NCBI RefSeq assembly: GCF_000732615.1
Contig: NZ_JPGL01000035.1
Coordinates: 38,129 to 102,128 of the forward strand
Source: Burkholderia paludis
GTDB lineage: Bacteria; Pseudomonadota; Gammaproteobacteria; Burkholderiales; Burkholderiaceae
Direction of reading: 5' to 3'
Length of the DNA stretch: 64,000 nt
Each line of letters starts with the position of its first letter. Position 1 is the first letter of the stretch. Positions 25,788 to 34,226 of the stretch are shown here, one piece after another. The notes below the pieces were generated by a model that did no database searches, was not told where the DNA came from, and saw nothing but the letters and a program-made list of their open reading frames with translations. A program made the translations under genes and the position numbers.

Positions 25788-26969
25788 TCAGACGATCTTG
25801 CGCGATCGCAGATCGGCCACCGCGTGCGCGTCGAGCCCGATGCCGGCGAGGATTTCATCCGTATGCTCACCGGTCAGCGGCGGACGCGTACGGATCTCCG
25901 GTGGCGTGCGCGACAGCGAAACCGGCGTCGCGAAAATGGGCACCGGCTTCGGCGCGCCGGGATAGTCCATCCAGCGGATCACGTCGGCGGCCTTGATGGT
26001 TTCGTCCTCCAGCGCCTGGCGCGGCGAGTTGACGGGGCTGGCCGGGATGCGCGCCTGCTCCAGTGCGGCCAGTGCGTCGGCGAGCGTCTTGTCCGCACAC
26101 CATGCGCTCATGAGATCGCTCAGGAGCGCGCCGTTCTCCCCGCGCAACGTATCGTCGGCGAAGCGCGGATCGTCGAGCAGTTCCGGCCGGCCCACGAGCT
26201 GCGTCCAGCGCTTGAACATCGGCCGGCCGATGACCTGCGTGATGAACCAGCCGTCCGTGGCCTTGAAGATGTCCGACGGCGCGTAGCCCGACGCGCGGTT
26301 CAGCGTGGCCTGACGATCGAGGCCGAGCAGCGCTTCCTCGATCAGCGCGCCGCTGGCCATGTTCAGGCCCGTGCACAGCAGCGACGCACTGACTTCCTGC
26401 CCCATGCCGCTGCGCTGGCGTTCGTAGAGCGCCAGCATCACGCCGAGCGCGCACGAGAACGCCGTGGCGAAGTCCACCACCGGCACCATGGCCTTTTGCG
26501 GCCGGTCGGGCGTGCCCGCCATGTACACGGCGCCGCTCAACGCCTGGCCGACGCCGTCGAAGCCCACGCGATCGCGCACGGCCTCGCTGTTGCCGAATGC
26601 GTTGGACGCGACGAGGATGATGTCGGGCTTGATCGCGCTCAGGCTGCCATAGTCCAGCCCGAGGCTCTTGAGCGTGCGCGGAGGCATGTTCGCGATCACC
26701 ACGTCGGCATCGGCGACCAGCTTGCGCACGATCTCGCGCCCCTCGGGGCTGTCGAGGTCGAGCGTCATCGAACGCTTGTTGCGGTTGACCTGCAGGAACA
26801 GCGCGCCCTCGCCGTGTTCGGTCACCGGCACGATGAAGCGGTCCTCGCCGCCGCCGACGCGGTCGATGCGGATCACGTCCGCGCCATAGTCGGCGAGCAG
26901 CGCCGAGCAGAACGGCCCGGCGATGAAGCGGCCGAAATCGAGGACCTTGATGCCTTCGAGTACTTTCAT
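25788..26969 (-). CDS. Class III CoA-transferase (CaiB/BaiF family)
   Basis: Encodes 393 residues. The N-terminal motif is KVLEGIKVLDFGRFIAGPFCSALLADYGADVIRIDRVGG. The catalytic Asp is in DRVGFDGVGQALSG, and C-terminal LTGEHTDEILAGIG is typical. The family moves CoA between carboxylates, avoiding ATP use. It is the last gene of the minus-strand operon with acyl-CoA synthetase, thiolase, reductase and dehydratase. It probably activates a pathway acid or recycles CoA from an end product. Confidence 0.9.
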   Translation of the reverse strand: MKVLEGIKVLDFGRFIAGPFCSALLADYGADVIRIDRVGGGEDRFIVPVTEHGEGALFLQVNRNKRSMTLDLDSPEGREIVRKLVADADVVIANMPPRTLKSLGLDYGSLSAIKPDIILVASNAFGNSEAVRDRVGFDGVGQALSGAVYMAGTPDRPQKAMVPVVDFATAFSCALGVMLALYERQRSGMGQEVSASLLCTGLNMASGALIEEALLGLDRQATLNRASGYAPSDIFKATDGWFITQVIGRPMFKRWTQLVGRPELLDDPRFADDTLRGENGALLSDLMSAWCADKTLADALAALEQARIPASPVNSPRQALEDETIKAADVIRWMDYPGAPKPVPIFATPVSLSRTPPEIRTRPPLTGEHTDEILAGIGLDAHAVADLRSRKIV

Positions 26970-26987
26970 GTTGCGTTCACGGTTGAG

Positions 26988-28940
26988 TCAGGCGGAGGTC
27001 GAGGCCGCACGCACTTCGTCGAGCGCGCCGGGATTGTCGAGCGACGACAGGTCGCCCGGCGGCTGGCCGCAGTACACGCTGCGGATCACGCGCCGCATGA
27101 TCTTCGAGCTGCGCGTCTTCGGCAGTTGCGCGACCACGTGCACGCGGCCGGGCCGGAACGGGCGGCCCAGGCGCTTGTCGACGTGGCCCGACACGACGGC
27201 TTCCAGCTCGGCGCCCGCGATGCGCGCGCCTGGTTTCGGCACGATGAACACGACCAGCTTTTGCCCCTTGTCGGCATCGGCCACGCCGATCGCGGCCGCC
27301 TCGGCCACGTCCGGCAGCTCGAGCACGACCTCCTCGACCTCGGCCGGCCCGAGGCGCTTGCCGGCGACTTTCAGCGTGTCGTCGGAGCGGCCCATCATGA
27401 AATAGTTGCCGTCGGGCGTGCGCAGTGCGAGATCGCCGTGCACCCACAGGCCGGGAATGGTCTGCCAGTAGGTTTCCAGGTAGCGGTCGTCGTCGCGCCA
27501 GAACGATTGCGTCATGCCGACGAACGGTGCGCGGATCGCCAGCTCGCCGACTTCGCCGGTCACGCTTGCGCCGTCGGCGTTTACCACGTCCGCGGCCACG
27601 CCGGGCGAGACGGTGTTGAAGCCGCTCGGCGGAATCGGCCGGATCGGGACGCTCGCGAGCAGCGCGCCCGACGCTTCGGTGCCGCCCGTGTAGTTGATGA
27701 CGGGCGCCGTGCCGTCGCCGAAGCGCTGCAGGAACCAGTTGAAATGCTCGGGCGCGATGCCTTCGCCGGCCGTGATCAGCAAGCGCACAGTGGAGCGGTC
27801 GCCCGCGAGCGCGAGCGCTTCGTGGCTGGCCATCCCGCGGATCAGCGTGGGCGCCGAGCCGAAGTGCGTGACGCGGTGGCGCGCCACCACGCGCGACATG
27901 CGCGACCAGTCGGGGTAGTCGGGGGCGCCGTCGTAGCACACCAGCGTCGCGCCGCGCAGCAGCGCGCAGCCGAGCACCAGCGTGCCCGCGATCCAGCCCA
28001 TGTCGGCGGGCCAGCAGTAGACGTCGCCCGGATGCACGTCGAAGTGAACCAGCGAATCGTGCGCGATCTTGACCGGAAAACTTCCGTGCGTGTGCACCAC
28101 GCCCTTGGGCTTGCCCGTGGTGCCCGACGTATAGATCACCATGAACGGCGTATCGGGCGTGACCGACACCGGCGCGATCCCCTGGCCGGACGCGGCGGTC
28201 GCGGTGTCGTACCAGTCGAGATCGCGCGCGTCCTGTGCTGCGGCGTCTTCGCCGCGCTTCCAGATCACCCGTTCGAGCATCGGCAACTGCCGCCATGCAT
28301 CGCGCAACGTACCCTGGACGTCCACGCGCTTGTTGCGACGCGAGAAGCCGGTGGACGCGATCACGAGGCGCGCCTCCGCGGCCGACAGGCGGGCCACGAT
28401 CGCATCGACGCCGAAGCCGCTGAACAACGGCACGACCAGCGCGCCGAGATGCACGATGGCCAGCAGCGAGACGGTCGCCTCGATGCCGTTTTCCATCAGC
28501 AGGCCGACACGATCGCCCTGCGCGACACCGTGCCGCGCGAGTCCGGCCGCGAAATCGCGCACGCGTTGCTCCAGCTCCGCGTAGGTCAGCTCGCTCACGC
28601 TGCCGTCCTCGCGCTCGGCGACGACGGCCTTTTGCCGCGCAGTGGCGGGGTGGCGCGCCCAGCCGTAAATGGTGTTGACCCAGTTGAGCCTGCCGCCCGG
28701 GAACCAGCCCGGAAACTGCGGGCCGCGCGACAGGTCCACGTAACCGGTCGGCGGCGTGTCCCACGCGATCGCGCATTCGCGCATCACGGTGTTCCAGTAG
28801 CGCTCGGGCTCGGCAAGCGACACGCGCATCAGTTCGTCGTACGACGGCACCTCCAGCGCGCGCATCAGCTTCACGATGCCGGCGTTCTGCAGCTCGCGCT
28901 GGCCGGGTTGCCAGGTCTGGCCGGATTCAGGGTTGCTCAT
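26988..28940 (-). CDS. Acyl-CoA synthetase (AMP-forming, ACS-like)
   Basis: Encodes 650 residues. The N-terminal ACS-type cap (YDELMRVSLAEPERYWNTVM) is followed by the AMP-binding core with the P-loop VIYTSGTTGKPKGVVHTHGSF. Then come INYTGGTEASG, GDLALRTPDGNYFMMGRSDDTLKVAGKRLGP and the C-terminal PKTRSSKIMRR, where the catalytic Lys lies. The length and N-terminal cap point to the acetyl-, propionyl- or acetoacetyl-CoA synthetase group rather than long-chain ligases. It activates a carboxylic acid, probably the product of the alcohol/aldehyde oxidation steps or a related short acid. Confidence 0.9.
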   Translation of the reverse strand: MSNPESGQTWQPGQRELQNAGIVKLMRALEVPSYDELMRVSLAEPERYWNTVMRECAIAWDTPPTGYVDLSRGPQFPGWFPGGRLNWVNTIYGWARHPATARQKAVVAEREDGSVSELTYAELEQRVRDFAAGLARHGVAQGDRVGLLMENGIEATVSLLAIVHLGALVVPLFSGFGVDAIVARLSAAEARLVIASTGFSRRNKRVDVQGTLRDAWRQLPMLERVIWKRGEDAAAQDARDLDWYDTATAASGQGIAPVSVTPDTPFMVIYTSGTTGKPKGVVHTHGSFPVKIAHDSLVHFDVHPGDVYCWPADMGWIAGTLVLGCALLRGATLVCYDGAPDYPDWSRMSRVVARHRVTHFGSAPTLIRGMASHEALALAGDRSTVRLLITAGEGIAPEHFNWFLQRFGDGTAPVINYTGGTEASGALLASVPIRPIPPSGFNTVSPGVAADVVNADGASVTGEVGELAIRAPFVGMTQSFWRDDDRYLETYWQTIPGLWVHGDLALRTPDGNYFMMGRSDDTLKVAGKRLGPAEVEEVVLELPDVAEAAAIGVADADKGQKLVVFIVPKPGARIAGAELEAVVSGHVDKRLGRPFRPGRVHVVAQLPKTRSSKIMRRVIRSVYCGQPPGDLSSLDNPGALDEVRAASTSA

Positions 28941-28955
28941 GGTCGGTCTCCAGCC

Positions 28956-30161
28956 TTATGCGCGCTCGACGATCATCGCGATGCCCTGGCCGCCGCCGAT
29001 GCACATCGTCTCGAGCCCGTAGCGGGCCTGGCGGCGGTGCATCTCGTGCAGCAGCGTGGTCATGATGCGTACGCCCGTCGCGCCGACCGGGTGGCCCAGC
29101 GAGATGCCCGAACCGTTTACGTTGAGTGTGTCTTCGAGCGCGTCCATCGAGCTGCCCCAGCCCTTCACGCAGGCCAGCGCCTGGCACGCGAACGCTTCGT
29201 TGAGCTCGATCAGGTCCATCTGGCCGAACGTCAGGCCCGTGCGTGCCAGCACCTTCTGCACGGCGGGCACGGGGCCGATGCCCATGCGGGCCGGGTCGCA
29301 GCCGGCGGCGGCCCAGCCGACCAGCCAGCCGATCGGCGTGAGGCCGAGCGCGTCGAGCTTGTCCTCGGCCACGATCAGGCACGCGGCGGCCGCGTCGTTC
29401 TGCTGGCATGCATTGCCGGCGGTGACGACGCCGTCCTTCACGATGGTGCGCAGTTTCGCGAGGCTGTCGGGCGTCGTGTCGCCGCGCACGCCTTCGTCCT
29501 GCGCGACGATCAGTGCCTCGCCCTTGCGCTGCGGCACGGATACCGGAACGATCTCGGCGTCGAAATACCCGGCCCGTTGCGCGGCGGCCGCGCGCTGCTG
29601 GCTGCGCGCGGCGAACCGGTCCGACGCCGCGCGCGTGATGTCGTACTCGCGCGCCAGCGTCTCGGCGGTCTCGATCATCCCGCTGATGCGGCCGAAACGG
29701 CTTTCCGGCTGCGAGCGCTCGCGGCCGCGGTCGAGCCGGTCGTGCATCGTGACCGAGCCCGCGCGCTTGCCCCAGCGCATGTCGGTGGTATAGAACTCGA
29801 CGTTGCTCATGCTTTCGACGCCGCCGGCCATCACCACGTCGGCCGCGCCGGTCTGCACCATCATCGCCGCCGTGGCCAGCGCCTGCACGCCGCCGCCGCA
29901 GCGCCGGTCCAGCTGCATGCCGGCCACCTCGATCGGGAAGCCCGCCTGCAGCGCGATCCAGCGCCCGGTGCACGGCGTCTCGCCGCTTGCATAGCTTTGC
30001 GCGAACACGACGTCGTCGATGCGCGCGGGATCGAGCCCGGTTCGTTCGACCACGGCGCGCGCGACGGTCGCGCCGAGCTCCTCGACGGGTACGCCCTTCA
30101 ACATTCCGCCGAACGCGCCCACGGGGGTGCGCAGCGGGGAGACGATGGCTGCTCGTTTCAT
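28956..30161 (-). CDS. Acetyl-CoA acyltransferase (thiolase)
   Basis: Encodes 401 residues from ATG 30161 (MKRAAIVSPLRTPVG), chosen because AAGAGG lies eight bases upstream; the frame stays open to 30215. The nucleophilic Cys is in LDRRCGGGVQA (the usual pattern is N-x-x-C-x-S-G, here slightly changed). The catalytic His is in GHPVGATG and the second Cys in MCIGGGQGIAMI. It cleaves 3-ketoacyl-CoA with CoA, the final beta-oxidation step, in an operon with the reductase and dehydratase that make its substrate. Confidence 0.92.
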   Translation of the reverse strand: MKRAAIVSPLRTPVGAFGGMLKGVPVEELGATVARAVVERTGLDPARIDDVVFAQSYASGETPCTGRWIALQAGFPIEVAGMQLDRRCGGGVQALATAAMMVQTGAADVVMAGGVESMSNVEFYTTDMRWGKRAGSVTMHDRLDRGRERSQPESRFGRISGMIETAETLAREYDITRAASDRFAARSQQRAAAAQRAGYFDAEIVPVSVPQRKGEALIVAQDEGVRGDTTPDSLAKLRTIVKDGVVTAGNACQQNDAAAACLIVAEDKLDALGLTPIGWLVGWAAAGCDPARMGIGPVPAVQKVLARTGLTFGQMDLIELNEAFACQALACVKGWGSSMDALEDTLNVNGSGISLGHPVGATGVRIMTTLLHEMHRRQARYGLETMCIGGGQGIAMIVERA

Positions 30162-30251
30162 TTCGAATGCCTCTTGAATGTCATCAATATTCAGCCACCC
30201 GTGCTCGCGTGTCACGCGCCGGCGGCTATCGTGTGCGGTGCGGCCGCCGGA

Positions 30252-31001
30252 TCAGCCGTAGCGGCCGCCCGTGACGTGCAGCACCTCGCCGCTGATAAAG
30301 CCGGCGCGCTCGCTGGCGAGGAAGGCCACTGCGTCGGCGATGTCGTCCGGACGCCCGACCCGCTTGATCGGTTGCGCGGCCACCGCGCGCTCCTTGATCG
30401 TTTCGTAGGTCGGCAGCGCCTGCACCATTTCCGTTTCCATGAAGCCCGGCGCGACGCAGTTCGCGGTGATCCCGTAGCGGCCTTCCTCCATCGACAGTGC
30501 CTTGGCCATGCCGATCAGGCCCGCCTTGGCGGCCGAGTAGTTGGCCTGGGTCGGGTTGCCCAGGTGGGCGCGCGAGCTGACGTTGATCAGCCGGCCCCAG
30601 CCCTGCTCGATGAAGTGAGGCATCACCGCGCGGGCGGCGAGGAACGCGCCCTTGAGCATCACCGTCATCACGAAATCCCAGTCGTCCTCGCTCATCTTCA
30701 CGAGGTACTTGTCGCGCGGCGCGCCGGCATTGTTCACGAGGATGTGCACGCCGCCGAAATGCGCGACCGTTTCGTCGACGAGGCGCTGCACGTCGGCGGC
30801 CTGCGTGATGTCGCCCACGACGCAGTGCGCGGCCAGGCCTTCGTCTCGCAGCGCTTTCGCCGTGGCCTGCGCCAGTTCGGCGTTGATGTCGGTGACGACG
30901 ACGCTCGCGCCTTCCTGCGCGAGCCGGCGCGCGGTGGCGGCGCCGAGGCCGCGCGCCGAGCCGGTGACGATGGCAACCTTGCCGGTCAAACCCAGATCCA
31001 T
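30252..31001 (-). CDS. SDR-family 3-ketoacyl-CoA/ACP reductase
   Basis: Encodes 249 residues of the classical SDR type: TGSARGLGAA for NAD(P) binding (residues 14-23), NNAG, catalytic Ser in INVSSRAH, and YSAAKAG with Tyr and Lys. The C-terminus is SGEVLHVTGGRYG. It is FabG-like. In this operon it most likely interconverts 3-hydroxyacyl- and 3-ketoacyl-CoA. It lies 24 bases after the dehydratase gene and 90 bases before the thiolase. Confidence 0.9.
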   Translation of the reverse strand: MDLGLTGKVAIVTGSARGLGAATARRLAQEGASVVVTDINAELAQATAKALRDEGLAAHCVVGDITQAADVQRLVDETVAHFGGVHILVNNAGAPRDKYLVKMSEDDWDFVMTVMLKGAFLAARAVMPHFIEQGWGRLINVSSRAHLGNPTQANYSAAKAGLIGMAKALSMEEGRYGITANCVAPGFMETEMVQALPTYETIKERAVAAQPIKRVGRPDDIADAVAFLASERAGFISGEVLHVTGGRYG

Positions 31002-31025
31002 GTGTGTCTCCTGAAGAATGGCGTG

Positions 31026-31901
31026 TCAGCGCAGGTCGACCCGCGCGTTGGTCAAAACCACCACGTTGCGCTCCACGGCCGTGACGCGCAGTGAAACCGT
31101 GTCGTCGCGCACCCACATCTCGGTGCGCAGCGTGTCGCCGGGCCATGCCGGCGCGGTGAAGCGCACGCGCATGCCCGCGAAGCGCGTGTCGTCGTAAGCC
31201 AGCACCGTGCGCAGCACCGCGTGGGCGGCCACGCCCATCAGCGCCATGCCGTGCAGGATGGGGCGCGGGAAACCGGCCGCGGAGGCGACCGACGGGTCGG
31301 CATGCAACGGATTCAGATCGCCGCTCAGACGGTAGATCAGCGCCAGTTGCGCGGGCGTGCCCAGCTCGCAGACGTGATCGGGCTCGCCGTCGGGCATCGC
31401 ATGGGGCACCGGCAGCGGTTCGGTGCTGCCGCCCTCGCCGAAGCCGCCGTCGCCGCGCAGCAGGCTCAGTTGCACGACGGTCGCCAGCAGGCGGCCCGTG
31501 TCGGCATCGACGATCTCGCGCGTCTGCCGCAGAAACGCGCCCTTGTTTTCGCCCTTGTCCCACAGGCCGGTGATGCGCGTCGTGCCCTTGACGCGGCCGC
31601 TGGCCGGCAACGGTGCGTGAATCCTGATTTCCTGTTCCGCGTGCAGGATCTTTTGCCACGTGATGCCCGTATCGGCCTCACGCGCCCAGAAGCCCGGATA
31701 CGCAAGCACGTTCGCCATGGTCGGCAGCGCGCGCAGCGACGCGCCTTCCCGGCCTTCGTAGACGTAACGCAATTGCCCGGCGTCGAGCGGGTCGGCGCCG
31801 AAGCCCAGGCCGAGCGCGTACAGCTGCGTATCGCGCAGCGAGTACGCATGCTCGATGGGCGGGAACGGACGAGACAGCAGATGATCGGGCTGGAGCGGCA
31901 T
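31026..31901 (-). CDS. MaoC-family double-hotdog dehydratase
   Basis: Encodes 291 residues, twice the size of a single hotdog. The C-terminal half carries the MaoC hydratase-2 signature (SGDLNPLHADPSVASAAGFPRPILHGMALMG with Asp/His). The N-terminal half is the degenerate substrate-binding domain. The family hydrates enoyl-CoA to (R)-3-hydroxyacyl-CoA. It is the first gene of the minus-strand operon that runs to 25788. The shared upstream region with the acyl-CoA dehydrogenase holds a TGTTCCGTACC site. Confidence 0.9.
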   Translation of the reverse strand: MPLQPDHLLSRPFPPIEHAYSLRDTQLYALGLGFGADPLDAGQLRYVYEGREGASLRALPTMANVLAYPGFWAREADTGITWQKILHAEQEIRIHAPLPASGRVKGTTRITGLWDKGENKGAFLRQTREIVDADTGRLLATVVQLSLLRGDGGFGEGGSTEPLPVPHAMPDGEPDHVCELGTPAQLALIYRLSGDLNPLHADPSVASAAGFPRPILHGMALMGVAAHAVLRTVLAYDDTRFAGMRVRFTAPAWPGDTLRTEMWVRDDTVSLRVTAVERNVVVLTNARVDLR

Positions 31902-31977
31902 GGCGAACGTGACGGCAGTGGATTCGGGTTCCCACGATGGAACCGCCCGATTGGCCGGTCAACGGATCGGCGTACAT

Positions 31978-31988
31978 TGTTCCGTACC
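31978..31988 (+). promoter_or_regulatory. IclR-type operator candidate TGTTCCGTACC
   Basis: Ten of eleven bases agree with the recurrent motif. It lies between divergent start codons, 77 bases before the MaoC gene and 154 bases before the acyl-CoA dehydrogenase, and is preceded by GTACATTG. Confidence 0.6.
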
Positions 31989-32141
31989 TTGGCAGACGCC
32001 CGGGGCGCCACGCTCGCCGCGCCAATGCCGGCCTCGCCGGCGCAATTTCATCCTTCGGAACGTTTTCGGCGGGGCGGTTGTTTCGCGCCGGCCGCCGGCG
32101 CAGCATCGGGGCGTTTTCTCCATCCTTTCAGGCGTACCGAC

Positions 32142-33293
32142 ATGATTCGCGATCAAGAAACGCTCAACGGCCTGCTCGACTCCATCAACCGGTTCGTGCG
32201 CGAGCGGCTCGTGCCCAACGAGGAGCACGTGGCCGAAACCGACGAGATTCCCGACGACATCGTCGCCGACATGAAGGCGCTGGGCCTGTTCGGCCTCACC
32301 ATTCCGGAGCGCTTCGGGGGCCTGGAGCTGACGATGGAGGAGGAGGTGCTGGCGGTGTTCGAGCTGTGCCGGGCTTCGCCGGTATTCCGCTCGCTGCTGG
32401 GCACCACCGTGGGCATCGGCTCGCAGGGCATCCTGTTCGACGGCACGCCCGAGCAGCAGGAGAAGTACCTGCCGCGCCTCGCGACGGGCGAACTGATCGC
32501 CTCGTTCGCGTTGACCGAACCGGAAGCCGGTTCCGACGCGGCGTCGCTGCGCACCACCGCGATCCGCGACGGCGACGACTACGTGGTGAACGGCACGAAG
32601 CGCTTCATCACCAACGCGCCGCATGCGGGCATCTTCACGCTGATGGCGCGCACCAACCCGGAAGACAAGGGCTCGGGCGGCATTTCGGCGTTCATCGTCG
32701 ACGCGAAGACGCCCGGCATCGGCTTCGGCAAGCGCGACAGGAAGATGGGGCAGAAAGGCGCCCATACGTGCGACGTGATCTTCGACAACGTGCGCGTGCC
32801 CGCCGCGAACCTGATCGGCGGAAAGGAGGGGCAGGGTTTCAAGACGGCGATGAAGGTGCTCGACAAGGGCCGCATCCATATCGCCGCGGTGTGCGTCGCC
32901 GTGGCCGAGCGCATGCTGTCGATGGCGCTCGCGTATGCGATGGAACGCAAGCAGTTCGGCAAGCCGATCGCCGATTTCCAGCTCGTGCAGGCGATGCTTG
33001 CCGACAGCAAGGCCGAGATCTACGCGGCCCGCTGCATGGTGGTGGATGCCGCGCGCCGGCGCGACGACAAGCTGCCGGTGAGCACCGAGGCGTCGTGCGC
33101 GAAGCTGTTCGCGTCCGAGATGTGCGGCCGGGTGGCCGATCGTGCGGTGCAGATTTTCGGCGGCGCCGGCTACATGGCCGAATACGCGATCGAACGTTTC
33201 TACCGCGATGTGCGCCTGTTCCGCATCTATGAAGGCACGACCCAGATCCAGCAGATCGTGATTGCCCGCAACATGGTTCGCGACGCGCAATAA
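32142..33293 (+). CDS. Acyl-CoA dehydrogenase
   Basis: Encodes 383 residues from ATG 32142. Motifs are FALTEPEAGSDAASLRTTA (FAD/substrate binding), GQKGAHTCDVIFDNVRVP and the C-terminal GGAGYMAEYAIERFYRDVRLFRIYEGTTQIQQ, where Glu of YEGTT is the catalytic base. It oxidises acyl-CoA to enoyl-CoA and passes electrons to ETF, whose genes lie at 62.4-64 kb. It is divergent from the operon that encodes the next beta-oxidation steps, with a shared operator. Confidence 0.93.
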   Translation: MIRDQETLNGLLDSINRFVRERLVPNEEHVAETDEIPDDIVADMKALGLFGLTIPERFGGLELTMEEEVLAVFELCRASPVFRSLLGTTVGIGSQGILFDGTPEQQEKYLPRLATGELIASFALTEPEAGSDAASLRTTAIRDGDDYVVNGTKRFITNAPHAGIFTLMARTNPEDKGSGGISAFIVDAKTPGIGFGKRDRKMGQKGAHTCDVIFDNVRVPAANLIGGKEGQGFKTAMKVLDKGRIHIAAVCVAVAERMLSMALAYAMERKQFGKPIADFQLVQAMLADSKAEIYAARCMVVDAARRRDDKLPVSTEASCAKLFASEMCGRVADRAVQIFGGAGYMAEYAIERFYRDVRLFRIYEGTTQIQQIVIARNMVRDAQ

Positions 33294-33538
33294 GGCGCTG
33301 CTTACGGGGTGTCTTGCCGCATCGTGCAAGCCGGACGAAGGCGCACGGGTCGCTCCGCATCGATCCGTGGCGGCAGGCGCCGCTCGTCGTTACCGCGACG
33401 CGATTGCGCACACGGTCCGGAACAATGCCGGGATTGCGTTCTGCCGCGACCCTGCGCGTGGACGAGGCGCCGGTCATGTCGCCGGTGCGCGCACGGCCAC
33501 GATGGGCCACCGCGCGGCGCGGCGCCGGCATGGCGAAA

Positions 33539-33585
33539 ATTTCAAAATCAGGGCCGCAATTTCAAAATTGAACACATTTTGAAAT
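33539..33585. promoter_or_regulatory. Three ATTTCAAAAT boxes, candidate enhancer
   Basis: ATTTCAAAAT occurs at 33539-33548 and 33559-33568, exactly 20 bases apart. Its reverse complement ATTTTGAAAT is at 33576-33585. Around the middle box, CAATTT-CA-AAATTG is a palindrome. The cluster lies 54 to 100 bases before the sigma-54-like promoter, where an activator's upstream sites would be expected. Confidence 0.55.
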
Positions 33586-33638
33586 CCGGTTTCGGATGAT
33601 CTCCCCGTGAATCGGGGCCGTCAGCCCCGGCGCCGATG

Positions 33639-33654
33639 TGGCCTGCTTTTTGCA
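33639..33654 (+). promoter_or_regulatory. Sigma-54-type promoter candidate
   Basis: TGGCCTGCTTTTTGCA has the -24 GG and -12 GC elements with correct spacing (consensus TGGCACG-N4-TTGCA). The expected start is near 33666. The next candidate gene is the small ORF at 33762; pyruvate carboxylase is 560 bases further. Confidence 0.6.
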
Positions 33655-33761
33655 TGGTTGAACCTGGACGTACTCGTCGCCCGCCGCTCAAGGAGGATAT
33701 TCCCTGCGCCGGACGGGCCTGGCCGAAGAACGGGAAGCTTGCACAAACGTAAGGGGATGCA

Positions 33762-33956
33762 ATGACTGGCTACCAGAAGCGAAATGGCGTACCGCAGGAC
33801 GACGCACGCGGGGGCGTGCCCGAGCGGGGGGCGGAGGGCGGGCGATCGACGGCGCGGCCCGGCGAGCGGCCCCGCGATGCGAACTGGGCGTGGGCGAGAT
33901 CCGGTGCGGGCTACGACTGGATGGATCACGCGCCGCTTTTCGAGCACGGCGACTGA
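33762..33956 (+). CDS. Small hypothetical ORF behind the sigma-54-type promoter
   Basis: Encodes 64 residues (MTGYQKRNGVPQDD... ending MDHAPLFEHGD), with AAGGGG six bases before the ATG. It is hydrophilic, Arg/Gly-rich in the middle and aromatic/acidic at the end, with no known domain. The position about 95 bases after the predicted transcription start supports it. The composition is not distinctive enough to rule out chance. Function unknown. Confidence 0.3.
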   Translation: MTGYQKRNGVPQDDARGGVPERGAEGGRSTARPGERPRDANWAWARSGAGYDWMDHAPLFEHGD

Positions 33957-34226
33957 AGCCGTGGCGGGCCGCGGCTTGGCGCCCGCCCGCCGTGTTCCGC
34001 ATGACGACCGGCCGGCTGCCTGCTCGTGCTCGCCGGCGGTCGGCTGAATACTGTTCGCCGTCGCGATGTCGATAGCGACCACCGGGCGATGCGACGAACA
34101 TGTCGACTGGCGAAAGCCGGGACGATGCAACCGCGAATGACCGACGTGCCGATCCGCACGCCGCCCCGTGAAGCAGGCGGGTGGCTGGCGGCGCGTCGGC
34201 GACCTTAATTCAACCATTCATACTCC

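Larger units (their letters stand above)
33294..34226. other. Long intergenic region with sigma-54-type signals
   Basis: About 930 bases. It contains repeated ATTTCAAAAT boxes, a sigma-54-like promoter and a doubtful 64-codon ORF, listed separately. No other gene was recognised. Confidence 0.5.

Noticed and set aside
25590..31094. Plus-strand open frame of over 1800 codons
   Set aside because: Antisense to CoA-transferase, acyl-CoA synthetase, thiolase and reductase with clear motifs. No start signal and low-complexity product.
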